A DNA stretch of 40,393 bases from Erwinia pyrifoliae DSM 12163 (lineage in GTDB: Bacteria > Pseudomonadota > Gammaproteobacteria > Enterobacterales > Enterobacteriaceae): contig NC_017390.1 of NCBI RefSeq assembly GCF_000026985.1, positions 3,214,004 through 3,254,396 on the forward strand, in the 5' to 3' direction. This document shows positions 16,215 through 26,085 of this stretch, one piece after another. The stretch's first letter is position 1. Each line of letters starts with the position of its first letter. The notes below the pieces were generated by a model. The model was not told where the DNA came from. It did no database searches and saw only the letters and a list, made by a program, of their open reading frames with translations. Made by a program: the position numbers and the translations under genes.

Positions 16215-17108
16215 TCAGGCGCGTGGATGGTGCTGCTGATGCAGCTGTCGCAGACGCTCTGTCGCTACATGGGTATAAATCTGTGTCGTTGATAAATCGC
16301 TGTGACCTAATAACATCTGTACGACACGTAAATCTGCCCCGTGGTTCAACAAATGGGTTGCAAAAGCATGGCGCAGAACGTGGGGTGACAGTTTGTCGCT
16401 GTCGATACCCGCCAGTGTGGCGTAATGTTTGATGCGATGCCAGAAGGTTTGACGCGTCATTTGTTTCGCGCGGTTACTGGGGAACAACACGTCAATCGTC
16501 TGTCCATTAAGCAGCCACGGGCGGCCATACTCAATATACTGCTCGATCCAGTGCACCGCCTCTTCGCCCATCGGCACCAGGCGTTCTTTATTTCCTTTAC
16601 CGATCACCCGTACCACCCCCTGACGCAGACTGATATCACTCAGGGTCAGACCGACCAGTTCCGTCACGCGCAGACCGGTGGCGTACAACAGTTCCAGCAT
16701 CGCCTTATCGCGCAGTTCAATCGGCTGTTCCAGGCATGGTGCCTGTAATAATCTTTCTACCTGGGCTTCCGACAGATCCTTCGGCAGCCGCTGCGGCAGC
16801 TTGGGTGAGGAAAGCAGCGCGCTGGGGTCGTCTTCACGCAGCTTTTCCCGATAGAGGTACTGAAACAGACGGCGCATCGCGCTAAGCAGGCGCGCAGAAC
16901 TGGTGGCTTTATAGCCACCCTCCAGGCGCTGCGCCAGGAACTCCTGCAGATTGAACACCTCAACGTTCAACAGCGACAGCTGCTGGTGCGCCAGCCAGTC
17001 ACCGAGTGAGCGCAGATCGAGGCGATAAGAATCCACGGTATTTTGCGCCAGATTGCGCTCGATCCACAGGGCATCAAGAAATTGCTCAATCAGATCGTTA
17101 TCCTGCAC
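16215..17108 (-). CDS. xerD: Site-specific tyrosine recombinase XerD
   Basis: XerD, with XerC and FtsK, resolves chromosome dimers at dif. It has an N-terminal SAM-like core-binding domain (IEQFLDALW...) and a catalytic domain. The catalytic residues are Arg in ATGLRVTELVG, Lys in IGKGNKERLVP, His and Arg in HVLRHAFATH, His in LGHSDLSTT, and the tyrosine nucleophile in QIYTHVATERL. The open frame runs 19 codons further upstream. I place the start at the GTG 17106-17108 because AGGGG lies 6 bases before it and the 297-residue product matches E. coli (298). The GTG one codon upstream is also possible. Confidence 0.94.
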   Translation of the reverse strand: MQDNDLIEQFLDALWIERNLAQNTVDSYRLDLRSLGDWLAHQQLSLLNVEVFNLQEFLAQRLEGGYKATSSARLLSAMRRLFQYLYREKLREDDPSALLSSPKLPQRLPKDLSEAQVERLLQAPCLEQPIELRDKAMLELLYATGLRVTELVGLTLSDISLRQGVVRVIGKGNKERLVPMGEEAVHWIEQYIEYGRPWLLNGQTIDVLFPSNRAKQMTRQTFWHRIKHYATLAGIDSDKLSPHVLRHAFATHLLNHGADLRVVQMLLGHSDLSTTQIYTHVATERLRQLHQQHHPRA

Positions 17109-17315
17109 CACTTTCCCCTTTCCGCACCTTAAACGCGACAACATGGTGTTGAGCGCGTTTATCACTCAATTTCTGTCCAAATATCAGGCAGTCATGCCGA
17201 CAGGTGCCTATTATGCCTTATTTATGTGCCTCTCTGATATCATTGCTGGATGGCTCTAAGGAAAATAAGGTGGGCCGAGGGACGAGGTAAGTGATTCGGG
17301 TCACCATTTAATATA

Positions 17316-17341
17316 GGTCAATATCGGTCAATAGTTCAATA
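17316..17341 (+). repeat. Helically phased GGTCAATA repeats before the EamA gene
   Basis: GGTCAATA occurs at 17316-17323 and again at 17326-17333, exactly 10 bases apart, followed by the near copy GTTCAATA at 17334-17341. They lie 42-68 bases upstream of the transporter start, where a regulator would act. A GGGTCA at 17298-17303 may be a further half site. The protein that binds is unknown. Confidence 0.4.
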
Positions 17342-17383
17342 CACCGGCCTTAACGATGAGTTTATTTTATTGATGGAGTAGGT

Positions 17384-18337
17384 ATGTTTATTGGCATTCT
17401 GTTCGCGCTGGCGGCTGGCATGATGTGGGGGCTGATCTTCGTCGGGCCGGTCATTGTACCGGATTACCCGGCAGCGCTGCAGTCGACTGCTCGTTATCTG
17501 GCGTTTGGGCTTGTTGCGTTACCGCTGGCCTGGTTCGACCGCCGCCGGCTGCGGCGTTTAACCCCCGCAGACTGGCTGGAGGCGTTGAAACTGACGGTTA
17601 TTGGCAACCTGCTGTATTACTTCTGTCTGGCCAGCGCCATTCAGCGTACGGGCGCGCCGGTCTCAACCATGATTATTGGTACATTACCGGTGGTCATCTC
17701 CGTGGCGGCCAACCTGTTTTACGGCCACGAGGAAGGACAGCTGTCCTGGCGAAAATTAACCCCGGCGCTGTTGGTCATTTCGCTGGGGCTGGTGTTGGTC
17801 AATATTGCCGAGTTAAAGGCGAACGAGGCACCGGTTGACCCGTGGCGTTATGGCAGCGGTTTGGCGCTGGCCGTTATCGCAGTGGGATGCTGGACGTGGT
17901 TTCCTTTGCGTAACGCTCGCTGGCTGCGCAAGAATCCGGGAACACGGCCTGCCACCTGGGCCACGGCACAGGGCGTGGTCACGTTCCCGCTGGCGCTGCT
18001 CGGCTATATCGCCGTTTGTGGACAACTGAGCGTCACTGATACCGTATTTGCCTTGCCGTTCGGCCCACGGCCTGAAGTGTTTATTCCACTGATGCTCGCC
18101 ATTGGCGTGCTTTGTTCGTGGATTGGCGCACTCTGTTGGAACGAAGCCAGTCAACGTTTGCCAACCGTTTTAGTGGGGCCTTTGATTGTCTTCGAAATTC
18201 TTGCCGGGTTGGCATATACTTTCTTGCTGCGCCAGGCGTGGCCTCCGTTACTTACCTTAGCCGGTATTGCCTGTCTGGTCGCCGGGGTTATCGGTGCTAT
18301 GCGAGTCAAACCGGGGGCGCTGAAAGCCAGGATTTAA
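17384..18337 (+). CDS. EamA/DMT superfamily transporter
   Basis: This 317-residue inner-membrane protein has about ten hydrophobic segments arranged as two EamA repeats (roughly 3-145 and 170-305). Examples are ALAAGMMWGLIFVGPVIV at the first helix and LCSWIGALCWNEASQRLP before the penultimate helices. Members export amino acids, drugs or metabolites; the substrate here is unknown. GGAG 8 bases before the ATG supports the start. It lies between xerD and fldB, which are adjacent and divergent in E. coli, and runs in the same direction as fldB with a 45-base gap, so it may be co-transcribed with fldB. Confidence 0.83.
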   Translation: MFIGILFALAAGMMWGLIFVGPVIVPDYPAALQSTARYLAFGLVALPLAWFDRRRLRRLTPADWLEALKLTVIGNLLYYFCLASAIQRTGAPVSTMIIGTLPVVISVAANLFYGHEEGQLSWRKLTPALLVISLGLVLVNIAELKANEAPVDPWRYGSGLALAVIAVGCWTWFPLRNARWLRKNPGTRPATWATAQGVVTFPLALLGYIAVCGQLSVTDTVFALPFGPRPEVFIPLMLAIGVLCSWIGALCWNEASQRLPTVLVGPLIVFEILAGLAYTFLLRQAWPPLLTLAGIACLVAGVIGAMRVKPGALKARI

Positions 18338-18382
18338 CAGCATCAATTCGTCCATGTGGTCACGAAATTTTAAAGAACTTAT

Positions 18383-18901
18383 ATGAAAATCGGTCTGTTT
18401 TACGGCTCCAGCACCTGTTACACCGAGATGGCAGCAGAGAAAATTCGCGACTTTATCGGCGAAGATCTGGTCACGCTGCACAACCTGAAAGATGACTCGC
18501 CTGAACTGATGGAACAGTATGATTTGCTGATCCTTGGCATTCCAACCTGGGATTTTGGCGAGTTGCAGGAAGACTGGGAAGCGATCTGGACCGATCTGCC
18601 CAGACTCAACCTGCAGGGCAAAATCGTGGCGCTGTATGGCATGGGCGACCAGGGGGAATACAGCGAGTGGTTCCTCGATGCGCTGGGCATGCTGCATGAG
18701 GTGCTGACGCCTTCCGGCGTGCAGTTTGTCGGTTACTGGCCGCTGTCCGGTTATGAGTTCACCAGTAACAAACCCCTTACCGCCGACGGCAAGCGGTTTG
18801 TCGGCCTGGCGCTGGACGATATCAACCAGTTTGAGCAGACCGATGAGCGTATCGCCCAGTGGTGTGAGCAGATCCTGACCGAGATGGCGCAACTCCTGTA
18901 G
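18383..18901 (+). CDS. fldB: Flavodoxin 2
   Basis: This 172-residue flavodoxin carries FMN and moves single electrons at low potential. [18 protein letters not shown] at the N-terminus is the phosphate-binding loop (Ser/Thr-rich, residues 9-15). [18 protein letters not shown] and [17 protein letters not shown] are the FMN-flanking loops of long-chain flavodoxins. The sequence is closer to FldB than FldA, and the xerD side supports it. In E. coli fldB belongs to the SoxRS oxidative-stress regulon; I did not find a clear soxbox here. The ribosome site (AAGAAC) is weak. Confidence 0.93.
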   Translation: MKIGLFYGSSTCYTEMAAEKIRDFIGEDLVTLHNLKDDSPELMEQYDLLILGIPTWDFGELQEDWEAIWTDLPRLNLQGKIVALYGMGDQGEYSEWFLDALGMLHEVLTPSGVQFVGYWPLSGYEFTSNKPLTADGKRFVGLALDDINQFEQTDERIAQWCEQILTEMAQLL

Positions 18902-18969
18902 CCGGGCTGCTCCGGCTGCGTCACTCCAGACGCTTTGGTCATCCACCAGGCGATCGGTGAAGCGTTCAC

Positions 18970-19013
18970 GGTTGGTTCTGCCTGGCCGGAAAGCAGGCCT
19001 GGCAGAACCAACC
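18970..19013. terminator. Long hairpin between fldB and cptA
   Basis: GGTTGGTTCTGCC (18970-18982) is exactly complementary to GGCAGAACCAACC (19001-19013), a 13-bp stem. The 18-base interior can form a further GGCC/GGCC step. The two flanking genes converge on it, so it could end both transcripts. It has no T tract on either strand, so Rho-dependent ending or a 3'-end stabilising role is equally possible. Confidence 0.55.
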
Positions 19014-19024
19014 AGCGGCCGGCG

Positions 19025-19438
19025 CTATCCATTCCCCTGCTCCTTATTGTTCAGCAACTGCATACGTAACCGACGCCAGTGACTGTCTGCCATGCCGTCG
19101 GCGAACAGCCACAGCCGTTCACGCTCCCCTTTGGCATCACGCAGTGACAGCAGGATCGCCTGCCGGGTAAGCCACGGGCGGGAAAGGATGCGCCACTCGC
19201 GCTGCCGCCAGCGTAGCGCATGTCCGCCCAACAGGGCGACATCACCCTGGCGGCGGCGGATGCGCCGCCGGCTGCGTATGCACTCCAGCAGTACCAAAAC
19301 CAGCAACAGCATCCGTACCAGGCCAGCGCTGGCGGGCCATGCAGGCAGTAGCAGCGCCAGCATCACTGCCCCATGCAGCAGCAGCGAAAGCCGCTGTGCC
19401 AGCTTTGACTGACGCAGTTCACATTGCCACAGGACCAC
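19025..19438 (-). CDS. cptA: CptA/YgfX membrane protein
   Basis: This 137-residue protein has two adjacent hydrophobic helices near residues 18-52, then a soluble C-terminal part. It matches E. coli YgfX from the first residues ([17 protein letters not shown] before RQGD). YgfX (CptA, also called CbtA-like) has been described as the toxin of the YgfYX pair that affects cytoskeletal proteins, though its partner is now known mainly as SdhE. Its first 20 bases overlap the end of sdhE, so the two are translationally coupled in one operon. Confidence 0.9.
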   Translation of the reverse strand: MVLWQCELRQSKLAQRLSLLLHGAVMLALLLPAWPASAGLVRMLLLVLVLLECIRSRRRIRRRQGDVALLGGHALRWRQREWRILSRPWLTRQAILLSLRDAKGERERLWLFADGMADSHWRRLRMQLLNNKEQGNG

Positions 19439-19685
19439 GTTGTTTATTTCTCTGCTGGATAAGCAACACCATCCTTTTCAGCTCCGCATCTGCCGGCTCT
19501 CCGTGATTCATCAGCCAGTTAAACAGATCCGGATCGTCGCTCTCTAACAGGCGGACAAACAGACGCTTATCGCCATCGTTCAGCGAGTCAAATTCGTACT
19601 GAAAAAACGGCATGATCGAGATATCCAGTTCGCGCATGCCGCGACGGCATGCCCAGTGAATACGTGATTTATTTGTAATATCCAT
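19419..19685 (-). CDS. sdhE: FAD assembly factor SdhE
   Basis: This is an 88-residue cytoplasmic protein that helps attach FAD to succinate dehydrogenase SdhA and fumarate reductase. It has the family motif RGMRELD (R-G-x-x-E, residues about 15-21), then [11 protein letters not shown] and [17 protein letters not shown]. The open frame has four codons more; I chose the ATG at 19683-19685 because [11 protein letters not shown] is the conserved beginning and gives the E. coli length. It is the first gene of the sdhE-cptA operon and divergent from ygfZ. Confidence 0.93.
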   Translation of the reverse strand: MDITNKSRIHWACRRGMRELDISIMPFFQYEFDSLNDGDKRLFVRLLESDDPDLFNWLMNHGEPADAELKRMVLLIQQRNKQRGPVAM

Positions 19686-19910
19686 GTCACTCAGCAACGG
19701 TTAACCAAACATGGCACGTAGTGTAGCGCTTTTTTGCTACGCTGTTGATGCGCTATTCATCAGCGTGCGAGATGCCACGCAAACCGCGTAAGCGGTTGTC
19801 GGATTATCGCGCGATTTGTGCCACAGCACCCGGAAACCGGTTGCAAAGCGGAGCCGCTCTTTTAACATGAGTAGCAGATTTCACTACATTGATTAATTCA
19901 GGACTGAATC

Positions 19911-20897
19911 ATGCCAACTATTTCTTTCCCGCCTCGTCAACCGGTGGCATCGACTCGTCTGCCGCTGACGCTGATTTCACTGGAAGAATGGGCGCTGGTG
20001 AATGCCAGCGGTGCGGACCATATCAGCTATCTGCAAGGCCAGGTGACGCTGGATGTCGCCGCCCTGCCCCCCAACCAGCATAGCCCTGCCGCGCACTGTG
20101 ATGCCAAAGGCAAGATGTGGAGCAATCTGCGTCTGTTCCACCGCGCCGACGGCCTGGCCTACATTGAGCGCCGCAGCCTGCTTGATAACCAACTGAGCGA
20201 GCTGAAAAAGTATGCGGTGTTTGCCAAAATTTCCCTTACCGCCGATGATGAATCCGTGCTGCTTGGCGTGGCGGGTTTCCAGGCGCGTGCCGCGCTGGCG
20301 AACCTGTTCAGCACGCTGCCGGATGCGGCATCTCCGGTGGTACAGCAGGATAACAGCACGCTACTGTGGTTCAGCCTGCCTGCCGAGCGCTTTCTGCTGG
20401 TAACAACGGCAGAAAAAGCCGCCGGCATCGCTGACACGCTGGCGGGTGAAGCCCGGTTTAACGACAGCGCCCAGTGGCGGGCGTTGGATATCGAAGCCGG
20501 TTTGCCGATTATCGACGCGGCTACCAGCGCCCAGTTTATCCCGCAGGCCACCAACCTGCAGGCGCTGGAGGCGATCAGCTTCAAAAAAGGCTGTTACACC
20601 GGGCAGGAGATGGTAGCGCGTGCCAAATTCCGTGGTGCCAATAAACGCGCGCTCTATTGGCTGGCCGGTAAAGCTGGCGTCGTGCCGCTGGCAAACGAGG
20701 CGCTGGAGATGAAAATGGGCGAAAACTGGCGGCGCACCGGCACCATTCTTGCCGCCTGCCAGCTCGACAATGGTGACGTCTGGGTACAGGCGGTGCTGAA
20801 CAACGATCTGGCTGCCGATACCGTGCTGCGCGTGCAGGGGGATGAGGGCGGCCAGCTGGCGATCCAGCCTCTGCCCTACGAGATCACCGCAGGATGA
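19911..20897 (+). CDS. ygfZ: tRNA-modifying protein YgfZ, folate-dependent
   Basis: YgfZ is a GcvT-like, tetrahydrofolate-binding protein needed for some Fe-S enzymes, including the tRNA methylthiotransferase MiaB. The 328-residue protein has the diagnostic [13 protein letters not shown] motif with its conserved Cys near residue 226, followed by [13 protein letters not shown], and [17 protein letters not shown] earlier. Its length is two more than E. coli. It is divergent from sdhE. Its TGA at 20895-20897 directly abuts the stop codon of trhA on the other strand. Confidence 0.95.
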   Translation: MPTISFPPRQPVASTRLPLTLISLEEWALVNASGADHISYLQGQVTLDVAALPPNQHSPAAHCDAKGKMWSNLRLFHRADGLAYIERRSLLDNQLSELKKYAVFAKISLTADDESVLLGVAGFQARAALANLFSTLPDAASPVVQQDNSTLLWFSLPAERFLLVTTAEKAAGIADTLAGEARFNDSAQWRALDIEAGLPIIDAATSAQFIPQATNLQALEAISFKKGCYTGQEMVARAKFRGANKRALYWLAGKAGVVPLANEALEMKMGENWRRTGTILAACQLDNGDVWVQAVLNNDLAADTVLRVQGDEGGQLAIQPLPYEITAG

Positions 20898-21560
20898 TCA
20901 CTGCGGCGTGAGATACAAATAGATAGCGAAAAAATGGCAAAGCGAGCCACCGAGTACAAAAACATGCCAGATTGCATGGTTGAAAGGGATGCGCCTGGCG
21001 ACATAGAAAATCACCCCGAGAGAATAAATTATCCCGCCGGCAGCCAGCAGCCAGACGCTGCCTGCCGGCAGGCGCATCACCATCTGATACAGCACGATCA
21101 CCGACAGCCAGCCCATCAGGATATAGGTGACCAGGGAAAGCGCCGCAAAACGGTGGGCAAACGCCAGCTTAAAGATGACCCCAATCAGCGCCAGCCCCCA
21201 GATTATCGCCATCAGCCAGTGTGCCAGCGGCGACTTCAGCCCAACCAGCAGAAACGGCGTATAGGTTCCGGCAATCAACAGATAAATGGCCGAATGGTCG
21301 AGTTTTTTAAGCCAAAACTTTGCCCGTTCTCCCGGGATGGCGTGATACAGCGTAGAAGCCAGAAACAGCAGGATAATCGTGCCGCCATACAGGCTGTAGC
21401 TGGCGATGGCCAGTGTGTCAGCGCCGGCATCAAGCGCCTGTCTCAACATGAAGACTAAACCGATGATACCCAGCAGGCAGCCGACCGCATGGGTGATGCT
21501 GTTGGCAACTTCTTCCGCCAGCGAATAATCCGTCGTCACAACTTTCTCTTTAGCCATCAT
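20898..21560 (-). CDS. trhA: PAQR-type membrane protein (hemolysin III family), TrhA
   Basis: This inner-membrane protein has seven hydrophobic helices. It belongs to the hemolysin III/PAQR family, with [16 protein letters not shown] in helix 1, the metal-site pattern [12 protein letters not shown] (Ser and His) and [17 protein letters not shown] (Asp, His), and [21 protein letters not shown] with two more His. E. coli YqfA/TrhA takes part in membrane energetics control. I chose the ATG at 21558-21560, with AAGGA 8 bases upstream, giving 220 residues. The ATG one codon later and one three codons earlier are also in frame. Confidence 0.9.
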   Translation of the reverse strand: MMAKEKVVTTDYSLAEEVANSITHAVGCLLGIIGLVFMLRQALDAGADTLAIASYSLYGGTIILLFLASTLYHAIPGERAKFWLKKLDHSAIYLLIAGTYTPFLLVGLKSPLAHWLMAIIWGLALIGVIFKLAFAHRFAALSLVTYILMGWLSVIVLYQMVMRLPAGSVWLLAAGGIIYSLGVIFYVARRIPFNHAIWHVFVLGGSLCHFFAIYLYLTPQ

Positions 21561-21769
21561 TTCCCACATCCTTACTTAGCAGGCTTCGTCACCGCAGCAT
21601 GCCGCAACGGAAAATGCATCACGTCTATCCTGGGTGAGAATATCTTCAGGGTACACTTGTACGCTAAAATATAGCATTTCACTTTTCTGTACAAATTCTC
21701 ACGAGAATTACGCAATCGTTTACCCTACAATATTGACCACTTTTTCCGGAACATAAGTGAGATCGGTAA

Positions 21770-22378
21770 ATGTCTGACAGGGCAACACCCTTAGATTTTG
21801 GCGCGATGACAGAGGTAGTGCAGTTCCTGATAGAGCTGGATAAGCTGAAAGCCGTGGAGCGTCGTACCTGCCTGCTAAACAACGCCCGCCAGGAAAACTC
21901 CGCCGAGCATAGCTGGCATCTGGCAATGGCGGCGATGAGCCTCGCGCCCTTTGCTCCGGAAGCCGTGGATCTCCCGCATGTGATACAGCTGGCGCTGCTG
22001 CATGACGTGGTGGAAATTGATGCCGGTGACGTGATGGTTTACGACATCGCCGCGCGCGAGGCGATTCAGCAGCAGGAAGTGGCTGCCGCAGAGCGCATAT
22101 TTGGCCTGCTGCCCGATGGGCTGAAGCAGCGCTTTCGCGCGTTATGGGATGAGTATGAAGCGGGAGAAAGCATTGATGCACGCTTTGCCAATATGCTTGA
22201 CCGTGCGCTACCGATTATGCTTAACCTGCATAATGAGGGCCAGAGCTGGCGCGAAAATGGCATCCGTCTGCAACAGGTCGAAGCGCGAAATGTGCAGCTG
22301 GCCAGCCAGTGGCCGGAATTATGGTGCCACCTGAAAAAGCATCTGGATGACGCGCAGGCTAAGGGCTGGTTGCTGTAG
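21770..22378 (+). CDS. HD-domain hydrolase, HDDC2/YfbR-like
   Basis: This 202-residue cytoplasmic protein has the HD metal-site series: His47 in NSAEHSWHLAM, His78-Asp79 in LALLHDVVEIDAGD, and a further Asp near 143 in ANMLDRALPIM. Glu82 and Asp87 fit the catalytic acid positions of 5'-deoxynucleotidases such as YfbR and human HDDC2. A nucleotide phosphatase role is therefore inferred, with substrate unknown. It stands between trhA and the ygfF remnant, where E. coli has yqfB and bglA. The ATG starts at MSDRATPLDFG, preceded by GTGAG. Confidence 0.75.
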   Translation: MSDRATPLDFGAMTEVVQFLIELDKLKAVERRTCLLNNARQENSAEHSWHLAMAAMSLAPFAPEAVDLPHVIQLALLHDVVEIDAGDVMVYDIAAREAIQQQEVAAAERIFGLLPDGLKQRFRALWDEYEAGESIDARFANMLDRALPIMLNLHNEGQSWRENGIRLQQVEARNVQLASQWPELWCHLKKHLDDAQAKGWLL

Positions 22379-22471
22379 CATGCTTCCTGTCAGACAGAGA
22401 GCTGGCTGCGTTCAGCCCTTTATCTGCTGGCATAGCTTATCCTGAACAGCGGTGCTCACCGGCGCTGCCTT

Positions 22472-22666
22472 TCATCGTCCTCCCGCTGCATCAACGATCG
22501 ACCCGGTAATATGCGAGGCGTCATCACTAAGCAGCCAGGCGATGGCGTGGGCGATCTCTGACGGCTGACCACCACGCTGCATCGGAATGGCAGCCGCAAC
22601 GTGCCAGCAGTAACGCGGTCGCCCGGCCTGTGCCGCGACTGGCTCCGGTGACCAAAGCAATATGCA
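22472..22666 (-). pseudogene. ygfF: ygfF remnant: short-chain dehydrogenase with its middle deleted
   Basis: The first 22 codons (22666-22601) encode a clean Rossmann start, M-H-I-A-L-V then TGASRGTGRATALLLA, as in YgfF. Immediately afterwards, in another frame, comes the SDR C-terminus: AAIPMQRGGQPSEIAHAIAW followed by LLSDDASHITGSIVDAAGGR and TGA at 22474-22472. A functional family member has about 247 residues, so about 185 residues, including the Tyr-x-x-x-Lys active site, were lost in one internal deletion that also shifted the frame. In E. coli ygfF lies next to gcvP, which confirms identity by position. It cannot make an active reductase. Confidence 0.85.
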
Positions 22667-22684
22667 TAGTGTGGCCTCAATGAG

Positions 22685-22715
22685 AAAAGGGTTGAGCGTA
22701 AAAACGGCTCAACCC
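22685..22715 (-). terminator. Intrinsic terminator of the gcvTHP operon
   Basis: GGGTTGAGC (22689-22697) pairs with GCTCAACCC (22707-22715) around nine bases. On the minus strand it is followed by TTTTCTC. It lies 28 bases after the gcvP stop codon. Confidence 0.8.
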
Positions 22716-22742
22716 TTATACAGCAGTTTGCATCGGCAAGGG

Positions 22743-25604
22743 TTACTGGTATTCGCTTAACGGTACGCAGGAGCAGAACAGATTGCGGTCACCGTATACA
22801 TCATCCAGGCGTTTCACCGTTGGCCAGTATTTATTTGCACTACCGGCCGGGAACACCGCCAGCTCACGCGTATAGGGGTGACTCCACTCGCCGACAATAT
22901 CCATCTGGGTATGCGGTGCATTGACCAGCGGGTTATCGGCAGCGGGCCATTCGCCGTTTGCCACGCGGTCGATTTCATTGCGGATCGCCAGCATCGCATC
23001 AATAAAGCGGTCCAGTTCAACTTTGCTTTCGGATTCGGTTGGTTCCACCATCAGGGTGCCCGCTACCGGGAATGACATGGTGGGCGCATGGAAACCGTAG
23101 TCGATCAGGCGCTTGGCGATATCCAGCTCGCTGATACCGGTCTGCTCTTTGATCGGACGGATATCCAGAATACATTCGTGCGCCACGCGGCCATCGCGCC
23201 CGGCATACAGAATCGGATACGCCGACCGCAGGCGGCGGGCAATATAGTTGGCGTTGAGGATCGCCACCGAGCTGGCCTGCTTCAACCCTTCCGCGCCCAT
23301 CATGCGGATATACATCCAGCTGATAGGCAGTATCGAGGCGCTACCGAACGGCGCGGCGGAAACGGCTCCCTGGGTGGTCAGTACCCCTGCAAGCGGCACA
23401 ACGCTGTGCCCCGGCACAAACGGTGCCAGGTGCGCCTTAACGCCGATCGGCCCCATGCCCGGCCCACCGCCGCCGTGGGGAATGCAGAAGGTCTTATGCA
23501 GGTTAAGGTGCGACACATCCGCGCCGATATAACCCGGCGTGGTGATGCCCACCTGGGCGTTCATATTGGCACCGTCGAGATAAACCTGGCCACCGAATTG
23601 GTGGACGATCTGGCAGACTTCACGAATGGTCTCTTCGTACACGCCGTGAGTTGACGGGTAGGTGACCATGATGCAGGAGAGCGCGTCCGCCGCCTGTGCG
23701 GCCTTATTGCGTAAGTCGTGCAGGTCAATATTGCCCTGTTTATCACAGGCGACCACCACCACCGTCATCCCTGCCATCTGCGCCGAAGCCGGGTTTGTCC
23801 CGTGTGCCGAAGCGGGGATCAGGCAGATATGGCGAGAAGATTCATTACGGCTTTCGTGATAACGCCGGATGGCCAGCAGCCCGGCATATTCGCCCTGTGC
23901 ACCGGAGTTTGGCTGCATACAGAGCGCATCGTAGCCGGTCAGCTGCACCAGCCACTGTGAGAGCTGGCCGATCATGTGCAGATATCCCGCCGCCTGCTCT
24001 GTCGGGCAGAACGGGTGCAGCTCGGCGAATTCCGGCCAGGTGATCGGGATCATCTCTGCTGCCGCGTTCAGTTTCATGGTGCAGGACCCCAGCGGGATCA
24101 TCGCCTGATTCAGCGCCAGGTCTTTGCGTTCCAGGCTGTGCATATAACGCATCATCGCGGTTTCACTGTGATGACGGTTAAACACCGGATGGGTGAGGAT
24201 AGCGTCCTGGCGCAGCATGGCGGCAGGGATGGCGTTTGCGTCGGCATCCAGCGCCTCAATGCTTAACCCGTGCTGCGCGCCGAGCAGGATTGAGAACAGC
24301 GCCATCACATCCTCACAGGTGGTGGTTTCATCCAGCGTGATGCCGACCGCGTTCAACAGGTCGCTACGCAGATTGACGCCAAAACTCAGTGCGCGGTCGA
24401 GCACTGCCGCTTTATCCGCTACTTCCACCGTCAGAGTGTCAAACCAGCTGGAATGACGCAGCTTCAAGCCGCCCTGCTGTAAGCCGGAGGCGAGGATATC
24501 GGTCAGACGGTGGATGCGGCTGGCAATACGCTTCAGGCCAGCCGGGCCATGAAACACCGCGTACAGGCTGGCGATATTGGCCAGCAGCACCTGTGAGGTA
24601 CAGATGTTGGAATTGGCTTTTTCACGGCGGATATGCTGTTCACGCGTCTGCATCGCCATGCGCAGTGCGCTGTTGCCCGCCGCATCACGCGAGACGCCGA
24701 TAATGCGCCCCGGCATCGAGCGTTTGTGTTCATCACGCGCGGCAAAGAAGGCCGCGTGCGGGCCGCCGTAGCCCATCGGTACGCCGAAGCGCTGTGCGGA
24801 ACCAAAGACAATATCAGCCCCCTGCTTACCCGGCGACTGCAGCAGAACCAGCGTCATCAGGTCGGCGGCCACGCTCACCACCACTTTGCGGCTCTTCAGC
24901 GCGGCAATCAGCGCACCGTAGTCATGGACTTCGCCACCGGTTCCCACCTGCTGCAACAGCACGCCGAAAATATCTTCCAGCTCCAGCACTTTCTCCGCTT
25001 TATCCACCAGCACGTCAAAACCGAAGGTTTGCGCACGGGTACGCACCACGTCCAGCGTCTGCGGATGAACATCATCGGCCACAAAGAAGCGGTTGGCGTT
25101 TTTCAGCCTGCTGACCCGCTTCGCCATCGCCATCGCTTCGGCGGCAGCGGTCGCTTCGTCCAGCAGTGAGGCGGAGGCAATATCCAGCCCGGTCAGATCC
25201 AGGGTTAGCTGCTGAAAGTTAAGCAACGCCTCAAGACGCCCCTGGGAAACTTCAGGTTGATAAGGGGTATAGGCGGTGTACCAGCCGGGATTTTCCAGCA
25301 TGTTGCGCAAGATAACCGGCGGCGTCAGAACCGGGGTGTAACCCATGCCAATACAGGATTTGTAGCGCTGATTTTGTGCCGCAATCGCCTTTAACTCGGC
25401 CAGCGCCAGATGCTCGGTCAGCGCTTCGCCAATCGGCGGCGGGCCGGGAAGCTGGATGTCGGCGGGCACAATCGAGGCAATCAGATCGGTCAGAGACGCA
25501 GCGCCAATGGCGTGCAACATGGCTTGCTGCTGCTCCTGCGACGGTCCGATATGGCGCTCAATAAAGGCACCGTGATGTTCAAGCTGGCTGAGTTTCTGGG
25601 TCAT
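22743..25604 (-). CDS. gcvP: Glycine dehydrogenase (decarboxylating), P-protein
   Basis: GcvP is the PLP enzyme of the glycine cleavage system: it decarboxylates glycine and passes the aminomethyl group to lipoyl-GcvH. The protein has 953 residues from the chosen start. Key stretches are [10 protein letters not shown] at the N-terminus, [37 protein letters not shown], and [20 protein letters not shown], which contains the PLP lysine. The frame has six codons more upstream; the ATG at 25602-25604 (MTQKLSQLE) matches E. coli. AGGA lies about 10 bases before it. It is the third gene of gcvT-gcvH-gcvP. Confidence 0.97.
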   Translation of the reverse strand: MTQKLSQLEHHGAFIERHIGPSQEQQQAMLHAIGAASLTDLIASIVPADIQLPGPPPIGEALTEHLALAELKAIAAQNQRYKSCIGMGYTPVLTPPVILRNMLENPGWYTAYTPYQPEVSQGRLEALLNFQQLTLDLTGLDIASASLLDEATAAAEAMAMAKRVSRLKNANRFFVADDVHPQTLDVVRTRAQTFGFDVLVDKAEKVLELEDIFGVLLQQVGTGGEVHDYGALIAALKSRKVVVSVAADLMTLVLLQSPGKQGADIVFGSAQRFGVPMGYGGPHAAFFAARDEHKRSMPGRIIGVSRDAAGNSALRMAMQTREQHIRREKANSNICTSQVLLANIASLYAVFHGPAGLKRIASRIHRLTDILASGLQQGGLKLRHSSWFDTLTVEVADKAAVLDRALSFGVNLRSDLLNAVGITLDETTTCEDVMALFSILLGAQHGLSIEALDADANAIPAAMLRQDAILTHPVFNRHHSETAMMRYMHSLERKDLALNQAMIPLGSCTMKLNAAAEMIPITWPEFAELHPFCPTEQAAGYLHMIGQLSQWLVQLTGYDALCMQPNSGAQGEYAGLLAIRRYHESRNESSRHICLIPASAHGTNPASAQMAGMTVVVVACDKQGNIDLHDLRNKAAQAADALSCIMVTYPSTHGVYEETIREVCQIVHQFGGQVYLDGANMNAQVGITTPGYIGADVSHLNLHKTFCIPHGGGGPGMGPIGVKAHLAPFVPGHSVVPLAGVLTTQGAVSAAPFGSASILPISWMYIRMMGAEGLKQASSVAILNANYIARRLRSAYPILYAGRDGRVAHECILDIRPIKEQTGISELDIAKRLIDYGFHAPTMSFPVAGTLMVEPTESESKVELDRFIDAMLAIRNEIDRVANGEWPAADNPLVNAPHTQMDIVGEWSHPYTRELAVFPAGSANKYWPTVKRLDDVYGDRNLFCSCVPLSEYQ

Positions 25605-25675
25605 GGGCGGTAAATCCTGCATCGGACGGGTAAGACGGAGCGCGGGAGTTCACCCCGCGCCGGTGGTGACAAAAG

Positions 25676-26062
25676 CTATTCGGCGATCGCTGCCCGGTAA
25701 GCCGCAGCGTTAAGCAGGGTTGCCAGCTCGCTCTCGTCGCTCGCTTTAATGCGGAACAGCCAGCCGTCACCGTACGGGCCGCTGTTGACGCGCTCCGGCT
25801 CTGATGCCAGCGCGCTGTTGACTTCGATAATTTCGCCACTGAGCGGAGCATAAATATCCGAAGCGGCTTTTACCGATTCCGCCACGGCGCAGTCATCGCC
25901 CTGGCTATAGTGATTACCCACTTCAGGCAAATCGACAAACACCATGTCGCCAAGCAGCTCCTGTGCATGCTCGGTGATCCCCACGCGGTAGCTGCCATCC
26001 GCTTCCTGGCGCACCCATTCATGGCTGTCGCGGTATTTCAGTTCATTCGGTACATTGCTCAT
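25676..26062 (-). CDS. gcvH: Glycine cleavage system H protein
   Basis: This 128-residue lipoyl carrier shuttles the aminomethyl intermediate between P, T and L proteins. Lys65 in [19 protein letters not shown] is the lipoylation site, in the usual position. [20 protein letters not shown] is the conserved lead. The start is the ATG at 26060-26062 ([10 protein letters not shown]), with GGAG 8 bases upstream; a long open frame continues upstream into gcvT but is not coding. It is 71 bases before gcvP and 23 bases after gcvT. Confidence 0.97.
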   Translation of the reverse strand: MSNVPNELKYRDSHEWVRQEADGSYRVGITEHAQELLGDMVFVDLPEVGNHYSQGDDCAVAESVKAASDIYAPLSGEIIEVNSALASEPERVNSGPYGDGWLFRIKASDESELATLLNAAAYRAAIAE

Positions 26063-26085
26063 TGACATATCTCCGGGAGACAAAA

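Noticed and set aside
19419..19438. 20-base overlap of sdhE and cptA as a sign of error
   Set aside because: Both reading frames are conserved at both ends, so the overlap is genuine coupling.
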